The notes under the pieces were generated by a model, which saw only the letters and a program-made list of their open reading frames with translations, had not been told where the DNA came from and ran no database searches. From Gilvibacter sp. (GTDB taxonomy: Bacteria; Bacteroidota; Bacteroidia; Flavobacteriales; Flavobacteriaceae): 46,764 nucleotides of DNA. The stretch lies in contig NZ_JABSPU010000016.1 in the NCBI RefSeq assembly GCF_013214815.1, forward strand, positions 1 to 46,764. The letters run 5' to 3'. The number at the start of each line of letters is the position of its first letter. Positions within the stretch are counted from its first letter, which is position 1. Below, in pieces: positions 1-7,802 of the stretch. The position numbers and the translations under genes were made by a program.

Positions 1-2
1 CT

Positions 3-1094
3 TTAGGTGAACCTCCCGGATGTACCATGCTGATCAATCCCGTTGACGGACAATTCAATGTAGCGCTCTCACCCCTATTGGAATGGGAACCTGTGCCTGG
101 AGCAACAGGCTATTTGCTCTACATAGGCAGATCCCCCTTTGAGAATGATGTGGTGGATGGAGCCATCTTTACCACTACCTCTACTTTTGTGTTCAATTTT
201 GAACCTAATAACACCTACTTCGTCCGTATTGTTCCGTTTAATGACGCAGGCCAAGCAATAGACTGCGTGCAAGAGTCGTTTTCAACCATTTTGGGTTGTG
301 GACCTTTCTTTGATGAGGAAACCGGAGAGCTCGTTGTGTTAAATCCGGAGATTAGCTTTCCAGACAGTATTGGAATCTGTCTGGGTGATATCCCTCGAGT
401 AGTTGCTGCTACGGATCCTGCAGATGGATACCGCTGGTATCGCGTCACCGAATCCGGAGATCTACTACTGATCTCAGAAACAGAAACTCTGGAACTTGAA
501 GAAACGGGTAATTATATCTATGAGGCTTATGTGACTACAGATGGCGGCCAAGGCTCCCTTTTGGAATGTGCGAGTTCTTCTGAATTTACTGTAGTGGCTT
601 CTCAAGAAGCACAGATCGATGAGTTCTTTATCCGTCAGTTTGGGGATTTCTTCAATGTGGAGACCGTAGTGTCTGGTATCGGTGAATACGAGTTTGCCTT
701 GGACATTGATGGGCCCTATCAGGATTCCCCAGAATTCAATGGGCTTACAGAGGGCAATTACACTTTGTACATTCGTGATAAAAACGGCTGTGGTATTGTA
801 GAGCGCCCTTTTAGATTGTTGTTCCCTCCTACTGGATTTCCACCCTATTTCTCCCCAAATGGAGACGGAGTGAATGATCTGTGGAATTATATTGCTCCGC
901 GAGTTGATCCATTGCCATTAAGAGATATTTACATTTACGATCGCTACGGCAAGCTCTTGGCCCGCATCAACCCTAACGGCCGCGGCTGGGACGGAATTTA
1001 CCGCGGCAACCCTTTGCCATCATCGGGTTATTGGTATCGTGCTGAAACTTTTGACAATCAGTTTTTTAGAGGATATTTCTCCTTAGTTAGATAA
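3..1094 (+). CDS. T9SS type B sorting domain-containing secreted protein, 3' part
   Basis: C-terminal part of a large exported protein; the reading frame is open to the left edge, so the start lies outside the window and the ATG at 27 is probably internal. About 80 residues near the beginning look like a fibronectin type III fold (aromatic-rich strands, 'LEWEPVPGATGYLLYIG'). The last ~90 residues are a gliding-motility-associated C-terminal domain: 'FSPNGDGVNDLW', then 'IYIYDRYGKLL', 'GWDGIYRGNPLPSSGYWY' and a final 'GYFSLVR'. In Bacteroidota this domain is the type B signal that routes proteins through the type IX secretion system to the surface or medium. The passenger function cannot be read from this fragment. 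It may be an adhesin or a cell-surface structural protein. Confidence 0.9.
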   Translation, partial: LGEPPGCTMLINPVDGQFNVALSPLLEWEPVPGATGYLLYIGRSPFENDVVDGAIFTTTSTFVFNFEPNNTYFVRIVPFNDAGQAIDCVQESFSTILGCGPFFDEETGELVVLNPEISFPDSIGICLGDIPRVVAATDPADGYRWYRVTESGDLLLISETETLELEETGNYIYEAYVTTDGGQGSLLECASSSEFTVVASQEAQIDEFFIRQFGDFFNVETVVSGIGEYEFALDIDGPYQDSPEFNGLTEGNYTLYIRDKNGCGIVERPFRLLFPPTGFPPYFSPNGDGVNDLWNYIAPRVDPLPLRDIYIYDRYGKLLARINPNGRGWDGIYRGNPLPSSGYWYRAETFDNQFFRGYFSLVR

Positions 1095-1160
1095 AGGTTA
1101 TTTCTTTTTCACCCACTCGGAATTTGGCAAATAAAGCCGTAAATTTGAGTAAAAATAGCC

Positions 1161-1700
1161 ATGAAGATCGTACTTCTGTTAGGCGTTTTCATTATGTGGG
1201 CAACTCAACCCTTATTGATCGACTTTGGAACCCAGGGCAACAACCAAGAATGGTTTGCTCTCAACGATGGGGTCATGGGTGGTATGTCCAGCGGAAGATT
1301 AAACTACACGCCAACTAGTTTTGTATTTGAAGGACAGGTGTCTTTGGAGAACAATGGAGGATTCGCCTCAGCAAGAGGTCCTTTTGAAGCCATGGACCTC
1401 TCTGGTTTTAGCACGGTGATCATAAAATACCGCTCTACGGGAATGGACTTTGCCCTAACGCTAAATAACAGCCGATTGTGGTATCGTCCCAATTACAAAA
1501 CTTCCCTACCAGAGACCGATGGAAAATGGAAAACCATCACTTTGGATCTAAATGATTTTATGGAGTACCGCGTGGGTAAAGCCACTGGAAATGCAATAAG
1601 CTCACCTGTGCTAGAAAAAATCATCCGTCTGGGACTTATTTCTGATGAAAAACGCGCTGGAATCTATCGTATTGAGGTTGATTTCATAAAGTTTAGTTAG
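1161..1700 (+). CDS. CIA30 family protein
   Basis: A 179-residue protein with the hallmark 'NDGVMGGMSSG' and 'FEGQVSLENNGGFAS' motifs of the complex I intermediate-associated protein 30 (CIA30, galactose-binding-like beta-sandwich) family. In mitochondria CIA30 helps assemble complex I. Bacterial members are widespread and mostly uncharacterised, so a complex I role here would be a guess. Residues 1-20 are hydrophobic and could be a signal peptide or anchor. The ATG at 1161 fits the family start. It sits 66 bases after the T9SS protein and one base before the next start codon (GTG 1702), so it probably heads a short operon with the following genes. Confidence 0.85.
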   Translation: MKIVLLLGVFIMWATQPLLIDFGTQGNNQEWFALNDGVMGGMSSGRLNYTPTSFVFEGQVSLENNGGFASARGPFEAMDLSGFSTVIIKYRSTGMDFALTLNNSRLWYRPNYKTSLPETDGKWKTITLDLNDFMEYRVGKATGNAISSPVLEKIIRLGLISDEKRAGIYRIEVDFIKFS

Positions 1701-1701
1701 C

Positions 1702-2160
1702 GTGTCGCCAGCTGAGTATCCCAACTATCCCGAACTTTTTGCACTCAAGTCTTTTGTTGCAAAGCACCGTATTCAAGTGCGTTTACTCTTAGAAGCCGAC
1801 GCATTCATACCAGACCACATCGCCGTGTCCTTTACTATGGCAGATAAAAGCATTAGCCTGTATTTGGATGATGAATACGGGGATCTTCAAATAGGTAATC
1901 CCCTACTGCATATAGCCTGTTGTTTGGATCATTTGGAAGTTGTGGATGATTCTGATGATTACCTGCAATGGTGTAATGAAATGGGTTATGAGCCCACCAA
2001 AACCGAGCTATTGGATCATTACAAAGTCTTAGTGGCATACAATGATAGCATCCGCAGCTATTTTGCAAATCACAAAATAGAATCTTTTGTAAATTCGCTA
2101 GACTTTCAACTCAATCAACGGGCTGCACAAGCCTTAAGAGCAAAAGATTTCACCCTCTGA
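1702..2160 (+). CDS. Conserved hypothetical protein (152 aa), GTG start
   Basis: I do not recognise the family. The frame opens with GTG at 1702, one base after the CIA30 stop. Its TGA overlaps the ATG of the SRAP gene by one base, so translation is probably coupled. The product is soluble and acidic, has no signal peptide or membrane segment, and has a helical C-terminal half ('KTELLDHYKVLVAYNDSIRS'). It has a Cys pair near residue 73 ('HIACCLDHLE'). The tight overlap with a DNA-protein crosslink repair gene hints at a related or housekeeping role, but that is context only. Codon use resembles the neighbours. Confidence 0.75.
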   Translation: MSPAEYPNYPELFALKSFVAKHRIQVRLLLEADAFIPDHIAVSFTMADKSISLYLDDEYGDLQIGNPLLHIACCLDHLEVVDDSDDYLQWCNEMGYEPTKTELLDHYKVLVAYNDSIRSYFANHKIESFVNSLDFQLNQRAAQALRAKDFTL

Positions 2161-2933
2161 TGTGTTACGATATTAAAGCCAGTCTTGAATCTCAACTAAA
2201 ACGCGCCAAACGAAACAATGACGTGGCTGCGATCTTGGAAATTGAGCAAAAGTTGGCGCCTTATACAGACTTACCGGCACATCATAAAAGCGGTTTTGCA
2301 CATCCTAAATTACTCATCTATACGGCTCAGGACCCTTTTAAACCAATTATTGCGCATTGGGGTTTGATCCCACATTGGGTCAAGGATAGCGTGCTAAAGA
2401 ACAAACTTTGGAACTCCACCATCAATGCGCGTGGCGAGACTATAGCGGAAAAACCTTCGTTTAGGGATGCTTTTAAAAGTAAACGCTGTTTGGTTTATGT
2501 GGATGGGTTCTTTGAACATCACCACCAAGATGGTGAGGCCTTTCCCTTCTTTATCTACAACCAAGACCAATCTCCCATATGTATGGCCGGTCTTTGGAGC
2601 GAATGGACGGACCGTCAAAGCGGAGAGGTTTGGACCAGTTTTAGTTTGGTAACCACTAAGGCCAACGAGATGATGACCAAGATCCACAACAACCCCAAAG
2701 CCAAAGAAGCGCGGATGCCGGTACTGCTCAATGAACAGCAGGCCGAGCTTTGGTTGCACGCAGACCCCCGAAATCCAGAGCAAAAAGAAGCCTTAGATGG
2801 ATTGATAAGACCATGGGAAGAAGGTGAACTAAATGCACATCCTGTGGCAAAACTCCGCGGAAAAAGCTATCCTGGAAATGTTCCAGAAATTACAGAACCA
2901 TTTCAATATGAAGCCTTAAATTTGGCACTATGA
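2160..2933 (+). CDS. SOS response-associated peptidase family protein (SRAP, YedK/HMCES type)
   Basis: A 257-residue SRAP domain protein. Cys2 follows the initiator Met ('MCYD'); in YedK/HMCES this residue becomes the N-terminus and forms a thiazolidine crosslink with abasic sites in single-stranded DNA. Other family landmarks are 'WGLIPHW' (residues ~67-73), 'NARGET' (~88-93), the Glu of 'GFFEHHH' (~116-122) and the His of 'KIHNNPKAKEARMPVLL'. The stretch between that His and 'RMP' is longer than in E. coli YedK, where the two are adjacent. Role: shielding abasic sites during replication. The start is fixed by the required Cys2. It overlaps the upstream gene by 1 base and the downstream lipoprotein gene by 4 bases. 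Confidence 0.93.
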   Translation: MCYDIKASLESQLKRAKRNNDVAAILEIEQKLAPYTDLPAHHKSGFAHPKLLIYTAQDPFKPIIAHWGLIPHWVKDSVLKNKLWNSTINARGETIAEKPSFRDAFKSKRCLVYVDGFFEHHHQDGEAFPFFIYNQDQSPICMAGLWSEWTDRQSGEVWTSFSLVTTKANEMMTKIHNNPKAKEARMPVLLNEQQAELWLHADPRNPEQKEALDGLIRPWEEGELNAHPVAKLRGKSYPGNVPEITEPFQYEALNLAL

Positions 2934-3628
2934 ACAAGAGCTATTGGACCTTAATATCAGTTTTATTAATTGTTTTAGCGAGCTGTAAAGAGCAAACTGA
3001 AACGCCTGCTGCTACTGCTAAAATTGAAGAGGTGCCTGCAGAACGCGCCATTATTAGAGGCTTTAGTGTTAAGGATTCGTCTGGAGTTAAGGTTAAAGGC
3101 GCTTTACAAGCCTTGCAAACCATGATCTATGGAGATCAGGGCAATGAGTTGGCCAATCTCTTCTACAACAGAGATGGTAGCATTGCTTGGGAAGATCAAT
3201 TCACTTACAATGGCGAAGGACAAAAATCAGGCTCTCGTTATTTTGAGAAAGGTGAACTCAAGATCACCTACAAATACGATCTGGACGATCAAGGCCGGCG
3301 TGTAGGCTTTAGAGCGCATGATGCCACAACCGGTGTTGAGATGTATCGCGGGTTTTCCAAATATGAGAATGATGGGAAAACACGTATTGACGGTACCGCT
3401 CCAGGGCCTAATGCCGTTGTACAATGGAACTATGAGTATCAGTTTGATGAGCGCGGGGAAGAAACGGCTTATGTTTTTATCGATCCCAACGGAAATCGCT
3501 TTCCAAGTAGTTATGAGGTTCGTACACGAGATGATCAAGGCCGATGGACCTCCAGAGCAGTGATCTCAGAAGGTGTGGTCAAGGCCATAGAGACGCGAAC
3601 CTTTGAAAAGCTGGACCCTCAGCAGTAA
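2930..3628 (+). CDS. Lipoprotein with YD-repeat-like strands
   Basis: A 232-residue lipoprotein. A hydrophobic signal is followed by the lipobox 'VLASC' with Cys19, and 'CKEQ' follows. The mature part contains irregular repeats such as 'YNGEGQKSGSRYF', 'YDLDDQGRRVGF', 'YQFDERGEETAY' and 'TRDDQGRWTSR'. These resemble the beta-hairpin YD/RHS or MORN-like repeats seen in many Bacteroidota surface lipoproteins. Function is unknown. The start overlaps the SRAP stop in an ATGA arrangement, so the two are probably co-translated although one acts in the cytoplasm and the other in the envelope. Confidence 0.8.
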   Translation: MNKSYWTLISVLLIVLASCKEQTETPAATAKIEEVPAERAIIRGFSVKDSSGVKVKGALQALQTMIYGDQGNELANLFYNRDGSIAWEDQFTYNGEGQKSGSRYFEKGELKITYKYDLDDQGRRVGFRAHDATTGVEMYRGFSKYENDGKTRIDGTAPGPNAVVQWNYEYQFDERGEETAYVFIDPNGNRFPSSYEVRTRDDQGRWTSRAVISEGVVKAIETRTFEKLDPQQ

Positions 3629-3674
3629 TGTTCATACGGAGTTCACGACCCAATACACAGAGATTCCAAACGCT

Positions 3675-4103
3675 ATGAAAAAATATCTGTTAAGTATTTC
3701 CTTCTTTTTGTTTTTACCCATGTTTGCTCTGGCGCAGAATAGCGGTAAAGGTCCTGACGCCGTTTTAGGTCGCTATTGGACTCCAACTAAGAACGCAAAA
3801 ATAGAGATCTACAGAGAAGGGAGTCAATACTACGGCAAGACAGTTTGGACAGAAAGAGCCGGTCGAGATACTTTAAATCCCGATCCAAAAAAACGCAATC
3901 AATCGCTTTTAGGCTTGGTTTTCTTGACTGATTTCTCATACGACGATGGAAAATATGTCGACGGGAAAATATACGACCCACAAAACGGAAACATCTACTC
4001 CTGTAAAATGTGGTTAGAACCAGACGGTGACCTCAAAGCTCGCGGTTATATTGGCATCTCTCTTTTTGGTCGCACAGAAGTCTTTGAGCGCATCAAAGAA
4101 TAG
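3675..4103 (+). CDS. DUF2147 family exported protein
   Basis: A 142-residue protein with a signal peptide ('LLSISFFLFLPMFALAQ', cleavage after Ala-Leu-Ala). The body matches DUF2147: 'VLGRYWTPTKNAKIEIYREG', then 'YYGKTVW', and near the end 'ARGYIGISLFGRTEVFERI'. DUF2147 proteins form a small lipocalin-like barrel of unknown ligand in the periplasm. I chose the ATG at 3675 because it directly precedes the Lys-Lys signal peptide; the frame extends 24 codons further upstream but overlaps the lipoprotein gene and carries no signal. The gap to glgE (127 bases) holds the LacI-like palindromes. Confidence 0.85.
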   Translation: MKKYLLSISFFLFLPMFALAQNSGKGPDAVLGRYWTPTKNAKIEIYREGSQYYGKTVWTERAGRDTLNPDPKKRNQSLLGLVFLTDFSYDDGKYVDGKIYDPQNGNIYSCKMWLEPDGDLKARGYIGISLFGRTEVFERIKE

Positions 4104-4110
4104 TCTCAAA

Positions 4111-4138
4111 TTTGCGCAAATTCGCGCAAACGTTTTCG
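4111..4138. promoter_or_regulatory. LacI-type operator-like palindromes upstream of glgE
   Basis: Seen directly: the 10-base palindrome TTTGCGCAAA (4111-4120), an imperfect tandem copy TTCGCGCAAA (4121-4130), and AAACGTTTTCG (4128-4138), whose AAACGTTT core is palindromic. All have a central CG, as LacI/GalR-family operators usually do. The last 11-mer recurs exactly at 43082-43092 upstream of pfkA. No regulator gene is in the window, so the binding protein is inferred. Confidence 0.5.
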
Positions 4139-4230
4139 GTAATTTTTACTGGTAATTAGGCCTTTAGGGATACCATTTCAGGTGTCTTATGTTTATCTTT
4201 ACAGCCAACCAAACCAGTAAATCACTTCTG

Positions 4231-6168
4231 ATGAACCAAAGTCGTGTAATTATTGAAAACATATACCCACAATTAGAAGGCGGAACTTACGCCATCAAAA
4301 GCATAGTGGGTGAATACCTCCCCGTTACAGCAACGGTAGTTGGCGATGGACATGATGTCATTGCCTGTTCCCTTTTATACAAGCACCAATCGGAACGCAA
4401 GTGGAGCGAAGTCCGCATGCAACCCACAGGAAATGACGGCTGGGCAGCTGGCTTCCATACCGCAAAGCAGGGAGGCTATCAATATAAAATCCAAGCTTGG
4501 GTAGATCACGCCTTGAATTGGCAGCACGGGATTGAACGTAAAATTGATGACAATCAGCACGTCAATTCAGAATTGTTAGAAGGTGCTGAGTATTTAGAAG
4601 AAATACACAAAGCTGCGAATGCAACTGAGAAAAAGTATTTGGAAGAGCTTATTGAAGCCTTTAAAGATCCCAATCAGTACGAAAAAGCAGAAGCAGCATC
4701 TCGATCTGAAGAATTGCATCAGATCTTCATCAAATACCCAATCAAAAGTGTAGTCAATGAATCTGCGGCATCGGAAGCTTATGCAGATCGTGAGAAAGCA
4801 CGCTTTAGTACGTGGTATGAGTTCTTCCCGCGTTCTGCGGCTCGTGAGGAAGGCCAACACGGAACCTTTAAAGATTGTGAAGCCCTATTGCCAAGAGTGG
4901 CAAAAATGGGCTTTGATGTTTTATACTTCCCTCCTGTTCATCCTATTGGGCGCGTAAACCGCAAGGGGAAGAACAACAGTACAGAAGCCTTAGACGGCGA
5001 TGTAGGTTCTCCTTGGGGTATCGGAGCTGAAGAAGGCGGACACAAAAGCCTGCATCCTGATCTGGGTAATGAGGCAGACTTTAAGTCATTGGTAGACAAA
5101 GCAAAAGAATTGGGTATTGAAGTAGCGATGGACTTTGCGCTTCAAGCAGCCCCAGATCATCCTTGGGTAAAGTCTAACCCAGAATGGTTTAAATGGCGTC
5201 CTGACGGAACGGTGCAGTACGCGGAGAATCCGCCTAAAAAATATCAAGACATCCTCCCGATCTATTTTGAGAGCACGGATTGGAAGAACCTTTGGCAAGA
5301 AATGTTGAACTGCGCCTTGTATTGGGTGGAGGAATTCGGCATTCGCATCTTTAGAGTAGATAACCCACATACCAAACCTTTTTATTTCTGGGGCTGGCTG
5401 ATGGCAGAGGTTAAAAAGAAACATCCAGACGTATTGTTCCTCTCTGAGGCCTTTACGCGTCCAGCGGTCATGCATCAATTGGCCAAACAAGGGTTTAGTC
5501 AATCGTATACTTATTTTACTTGGAGAAATAGTAAACAAGAATTGATCGAATACGTAGAGGAACTCACTAAGACCGATCAGAAATACTTCTTTAGACCCAA
5601 CTTCTGGCCCAATACGCCAGACATTAATCCTTGGGCACTACAAGGAGGAAACGAGGCCATTCATTTGAGCCGCTATTTCTTAGCAGCTACCTTGAGCTCC
5701 AATACTGGACTTTACGGCCCTGTTTATGAGTATATGGTGAGCGATGCAGTTCCTGGAAAAGAAGAATATTGGGATTCAGAAAAATACCAATTGCGTCACT
5801 GGAACTGGGATGCTGAAAACAAACTCACTACGCTGATCAGCAAGATCAATCACATCAGACATCAAAACGCATCTTTACAACAAACCAACAACATTCAGTT
5901 CTTGGGTGTAGAGAACGAGCAGCTTTTGGCGTATTTCAAAAGTGATGTGGACGGAGACAATCAAACTTTAATGGTGGTTAATCTAGATCCTTACTATCCC
6001 CAAAGCGGTTGGGTGGAATTGCCTTTAGAGGCTATGGGCATCCAAGAAGGACAGGCCGTTACAGTACACGATCTTATTACGGAGAGCAGCTATATCTGGG
6101 ACAAACGCTGGAATTTTGTCGAGCTGCACCCGGCACTACCCTTTCACTTATTTAAAATCAAAAAGTAA
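4231..6168 (+). CDS. glgE: Alpha-1,4-glucan:maltose-1-phosphate maltosyltransferase GlgE
   Basis: A GH13_3 enzyme of 645 residues that transfers maltosyl units from alpha-maltose-1-phosphate to the non-reducing ends of alpha-1,4-glucans. An N-terminal immunoglobulin-like domain (~1-110) and a helical linker precede the TIM barrel. The signature 'FRVDNPHTKP' carries the nucleophile Asp377, and 'LSEAFTRP' the acid/base Glu406; the 29-residue spacing equals that in Streptomyces GlgE. 'NTPDINPW' supplies the second conserved Asp. I chose the ATG at 4231 ('MNQSRVII') over an in-frame ATG at 4189 because the extra 14 residues are not family-like and TANNTTTA-like promoter boxes lie around 4188-4201. 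It overlaps the maltokinase start by one base. Confidence 0.93.
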   Translation: MNQSRVIIENIYPQLEGGTYAIKSIVGEYLPVTATVVGDGHDVIACSLLYKHQSERKWSEVRMQPTGNDGWAAGFHTAKQGGYQYKIQAWVDHALNWQHGIERKIDDNQHVNSELLEGAEYLEEIHKAANATEKKYLEELIEAFKDPNQYEKAEAASRSEELHQIFIKYPIKSVVNESAASEAYADREKARFSTWYEFFPRSAAREEGQHGTFKDCEALLPRVAKMGFDVLYFPPVHPIGRVNRKGKNNSTEALDGDVGSPWGIGAEEGGHKSLHPDLGNEADFKSLVDKAKELGIEVAMDFALQAAPDHPWVKSNPEWFKWRPDGTVQYAENPPKKYQDILPIYFESTDWKNLWQEMLNCALYWVEEFGIRIFRVDNPHTKPFYFWGWLMAEVKKKHPDVLFLSEAFTRPAVMHQLAKQGFSQSYTYFTWRNSKQELIEYVEELTKTDQKYFFRPNFWPNTPDINPWALQGGNEAIHLSRYFLAATLSSNTGLYGPVYEYMVSDAVPGKEEYWDSEKYQLRHWNWDAENKLTTLISKINHIRHQNASLQQTNNIQFLGVENEQLLAYFKSDVDGDNQTLMVVNLDPYYPQSGWVELPLEAMGIQEGQAVTVHDLITESSYIWDKRWNFVELHPALPFHLFKIKK

Positions 6169-7793
6169 TGGCTAAGGGCAAATCAACAGTGAAGAGTACA
6201 ACCAACTTCAATGTTGCTTGGGAAGCCCTCATGGACGACCCAGGTTTTGTGAAAATGTTCCTTTCAGAAGTATTGGAACGTTATATTGTTCAGCAGCGTT
6301 GGTACGGCGGTAAATCCAGCCGATTGAAATATATAGACCTGCAAGAGTATTTCAGGATTGAACAACACGGAGAGGTCTATTATGGGTTAATCCTGGAGAT
6401 CAATTTTGAAGAAGCCTTCTATCAGCACTACTTTTTGCCGATTGCCTTTGTGACCGACGAGAACTTTGCTAAGGAGGATCGGATCATGAACCTAAGCATT
6501 CAAGGGAATGAAGGATTCCTCATTGATGCTGTTAATTTGGAGGCCTTTAGAAAGTTGGTCTTTGAACGCATCCTGCATGCAAAAGCTGGCGAGGAAGAGC
6601 GCGTCAAATATCACCGTGGTGAATCCTTTGTAGAAACGGCCTATGAATCATCTCGATTTATGGGGATGGAGCAATCCAACACCTCCATTATCATCAACGA
6701 GCGTTTGGTGATCAAGTTCTTCAGACGCATCTATGCTAACAAGAATCCGGATTATGAAATGTCCCGATTCCTATCAGACAAAAAAGGATTTAAAAATACG
6801 CCGAGTTATCAAGGAAGTATCAATATCATTGATTCCGATAATTTGATCATCACCATTGCCTTAATGCAAGGATTGGTGCCCAATCAAGGAGATGCTTGGG
6901 AATATATGCTGGGCAAACTCAAAGGCGTCTTTGAAAACTTGGCACACAAAAGCATAAAGATCAATGCGCTTCCGCATACCGAGATGTTTGAGCGCCTCAC
7001 CATTGCTGATGTGCCTCCGCAGATCATTGACTGGGCAGGTTTGAGCATTTTCTTGGAATTGCAACAATTGGCCAGAAGAACTGCAGAAATGCATATTGCC
7101 TTGGGCTCTGAATTTGAGGAAACTGCCTTTGCTCCAGAACGCTTTAATGGCGATTATGAGGTTTGGCTTAAAAACCGCTTGCTCTATCAGTTTCAAAATC
7201 GATTGAACACCTTAGAGAACAATTTGCATAAGTTGGATGGCTTGGCCCTAGAGTTGGCTCAAGGATTCCTGGATAATAAAAATGAGATCAGAAAGCGCTT
7301 TTTAACCTTCAACTGGACTAAACTTAAAGGAGAACGCCTGCGTGTGCACGGCGATTATCACTTGGGTCAGGTATTGGTGCAAAACGGAGACTTCTTCATT
7401 CTAGATTTTGAAGGAGAACCAGAAAGCACTATTCGAGATAGAAAGGTCAAGCAACCACCTCTTAAGGATGTTGCAGGTTTGTTCCGATCTTTTCACTACG
7501 CGATCTACGCGACCATCTTCAATGAAGGGGAACACTTCCCTTATGAACAAAAAGAGCTTTTCGCTGCTGGGGAATTGCTGTATCGCTATATGATCGGGGT
7601 ATTTTTAAATACTTATACGGATGTGATCCGCAATGCGAATATCAACATCGGTTACAACCAAGAACGCGTATTTATGCTCAAGTACGCCATGTTAGAAAAG
7701 GCCGTTTATGAGCTCGGCTATGAAATGAACGCGCGTCCGCGTTGGGCTGTGATCCCGCTAGAAGGAATCGCATCAATTATGAATGAAAACTAA
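6168..7793 (+). CDS. mak: Maltokinase (Mak/Pep2 type)
   Basis: An ATP-dependent kinase of 541 residues that makes maltose-1-phosphate from maltose, the donor for GlgE. The N-terminal cap has 'QQRWYGGKSSRLKY' (residues ~41-54), typical of maltokinases and of the Pep2 part of TreS-Pep2 fusions. The aminoglycoside-phosphotransferase-like core has 'HGDYHLGQVLV' with the catalytic Asp, and 'FFILDFEGEP' with the metal-binding Asp. It is a stand-alone kinase, not fused to trehalose synthase, and longer than actinobacterial Mak (about 450). The start overlaps the glgE stop by one base, indicating coupling. No treS lies nearby, so the maltose may come from starch breakdown. Confidence 0.9.
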   Translation: MAKGKSTVKSTTNFNVAWEALMDDPGFVKMFLSEVLERYIVQQRWYGGKSSRLKYIDLQEYFRIEQHGEVYYGLILEINFEEAFYQHYFLPIAFVTDENFAKEDRIMNLSIQGNEGFLIDAVNLEAFRKLVFERILHAKAGEEERVKYHRGESFVETAYESSRFMGMEQSNTSIIINERLVIKFFRRIYANKNPDYEMSRFLSDKKGFKNTPSYQGSINIIDSDNLIITIALMQGLVPNQGDAWEYMLGKLKGVFENLAHKSIKINALPHTEMFERLTIADVPPQIIDWAGLSIFLELQQLARRTAEMHIALGSEFEETAFAPERFNGDYEVWLKNRLLYQFQNRLNTLENNLHKLDGLALELAQGFLDNKNEIRKRFLTFNWTKLKGERLRVHGDYHLGQVLVQNGDFFILDFEGEPESTIRDRKVKQPPLKDVAGLFRSFHYAIYATIFNEGEHFPYEQKELFAAGELLYRYMIGVFLNTYTDVIRNANINIGYNQERVFMLKYAMLEKAVYELGYEMNARPRWAVIPLEGIASIMNEN

Positions 7794-7802
7794 ATCAAGA
7801 CC

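Noticed and set aside
4189-4230. Upstream ATG at 4189 as start of glgE
   Set aside because: The 14 extra residues are not family-like, and promoter-like boxes overlap this ATG. The ATG at 4231 gives the usual N-terminus.
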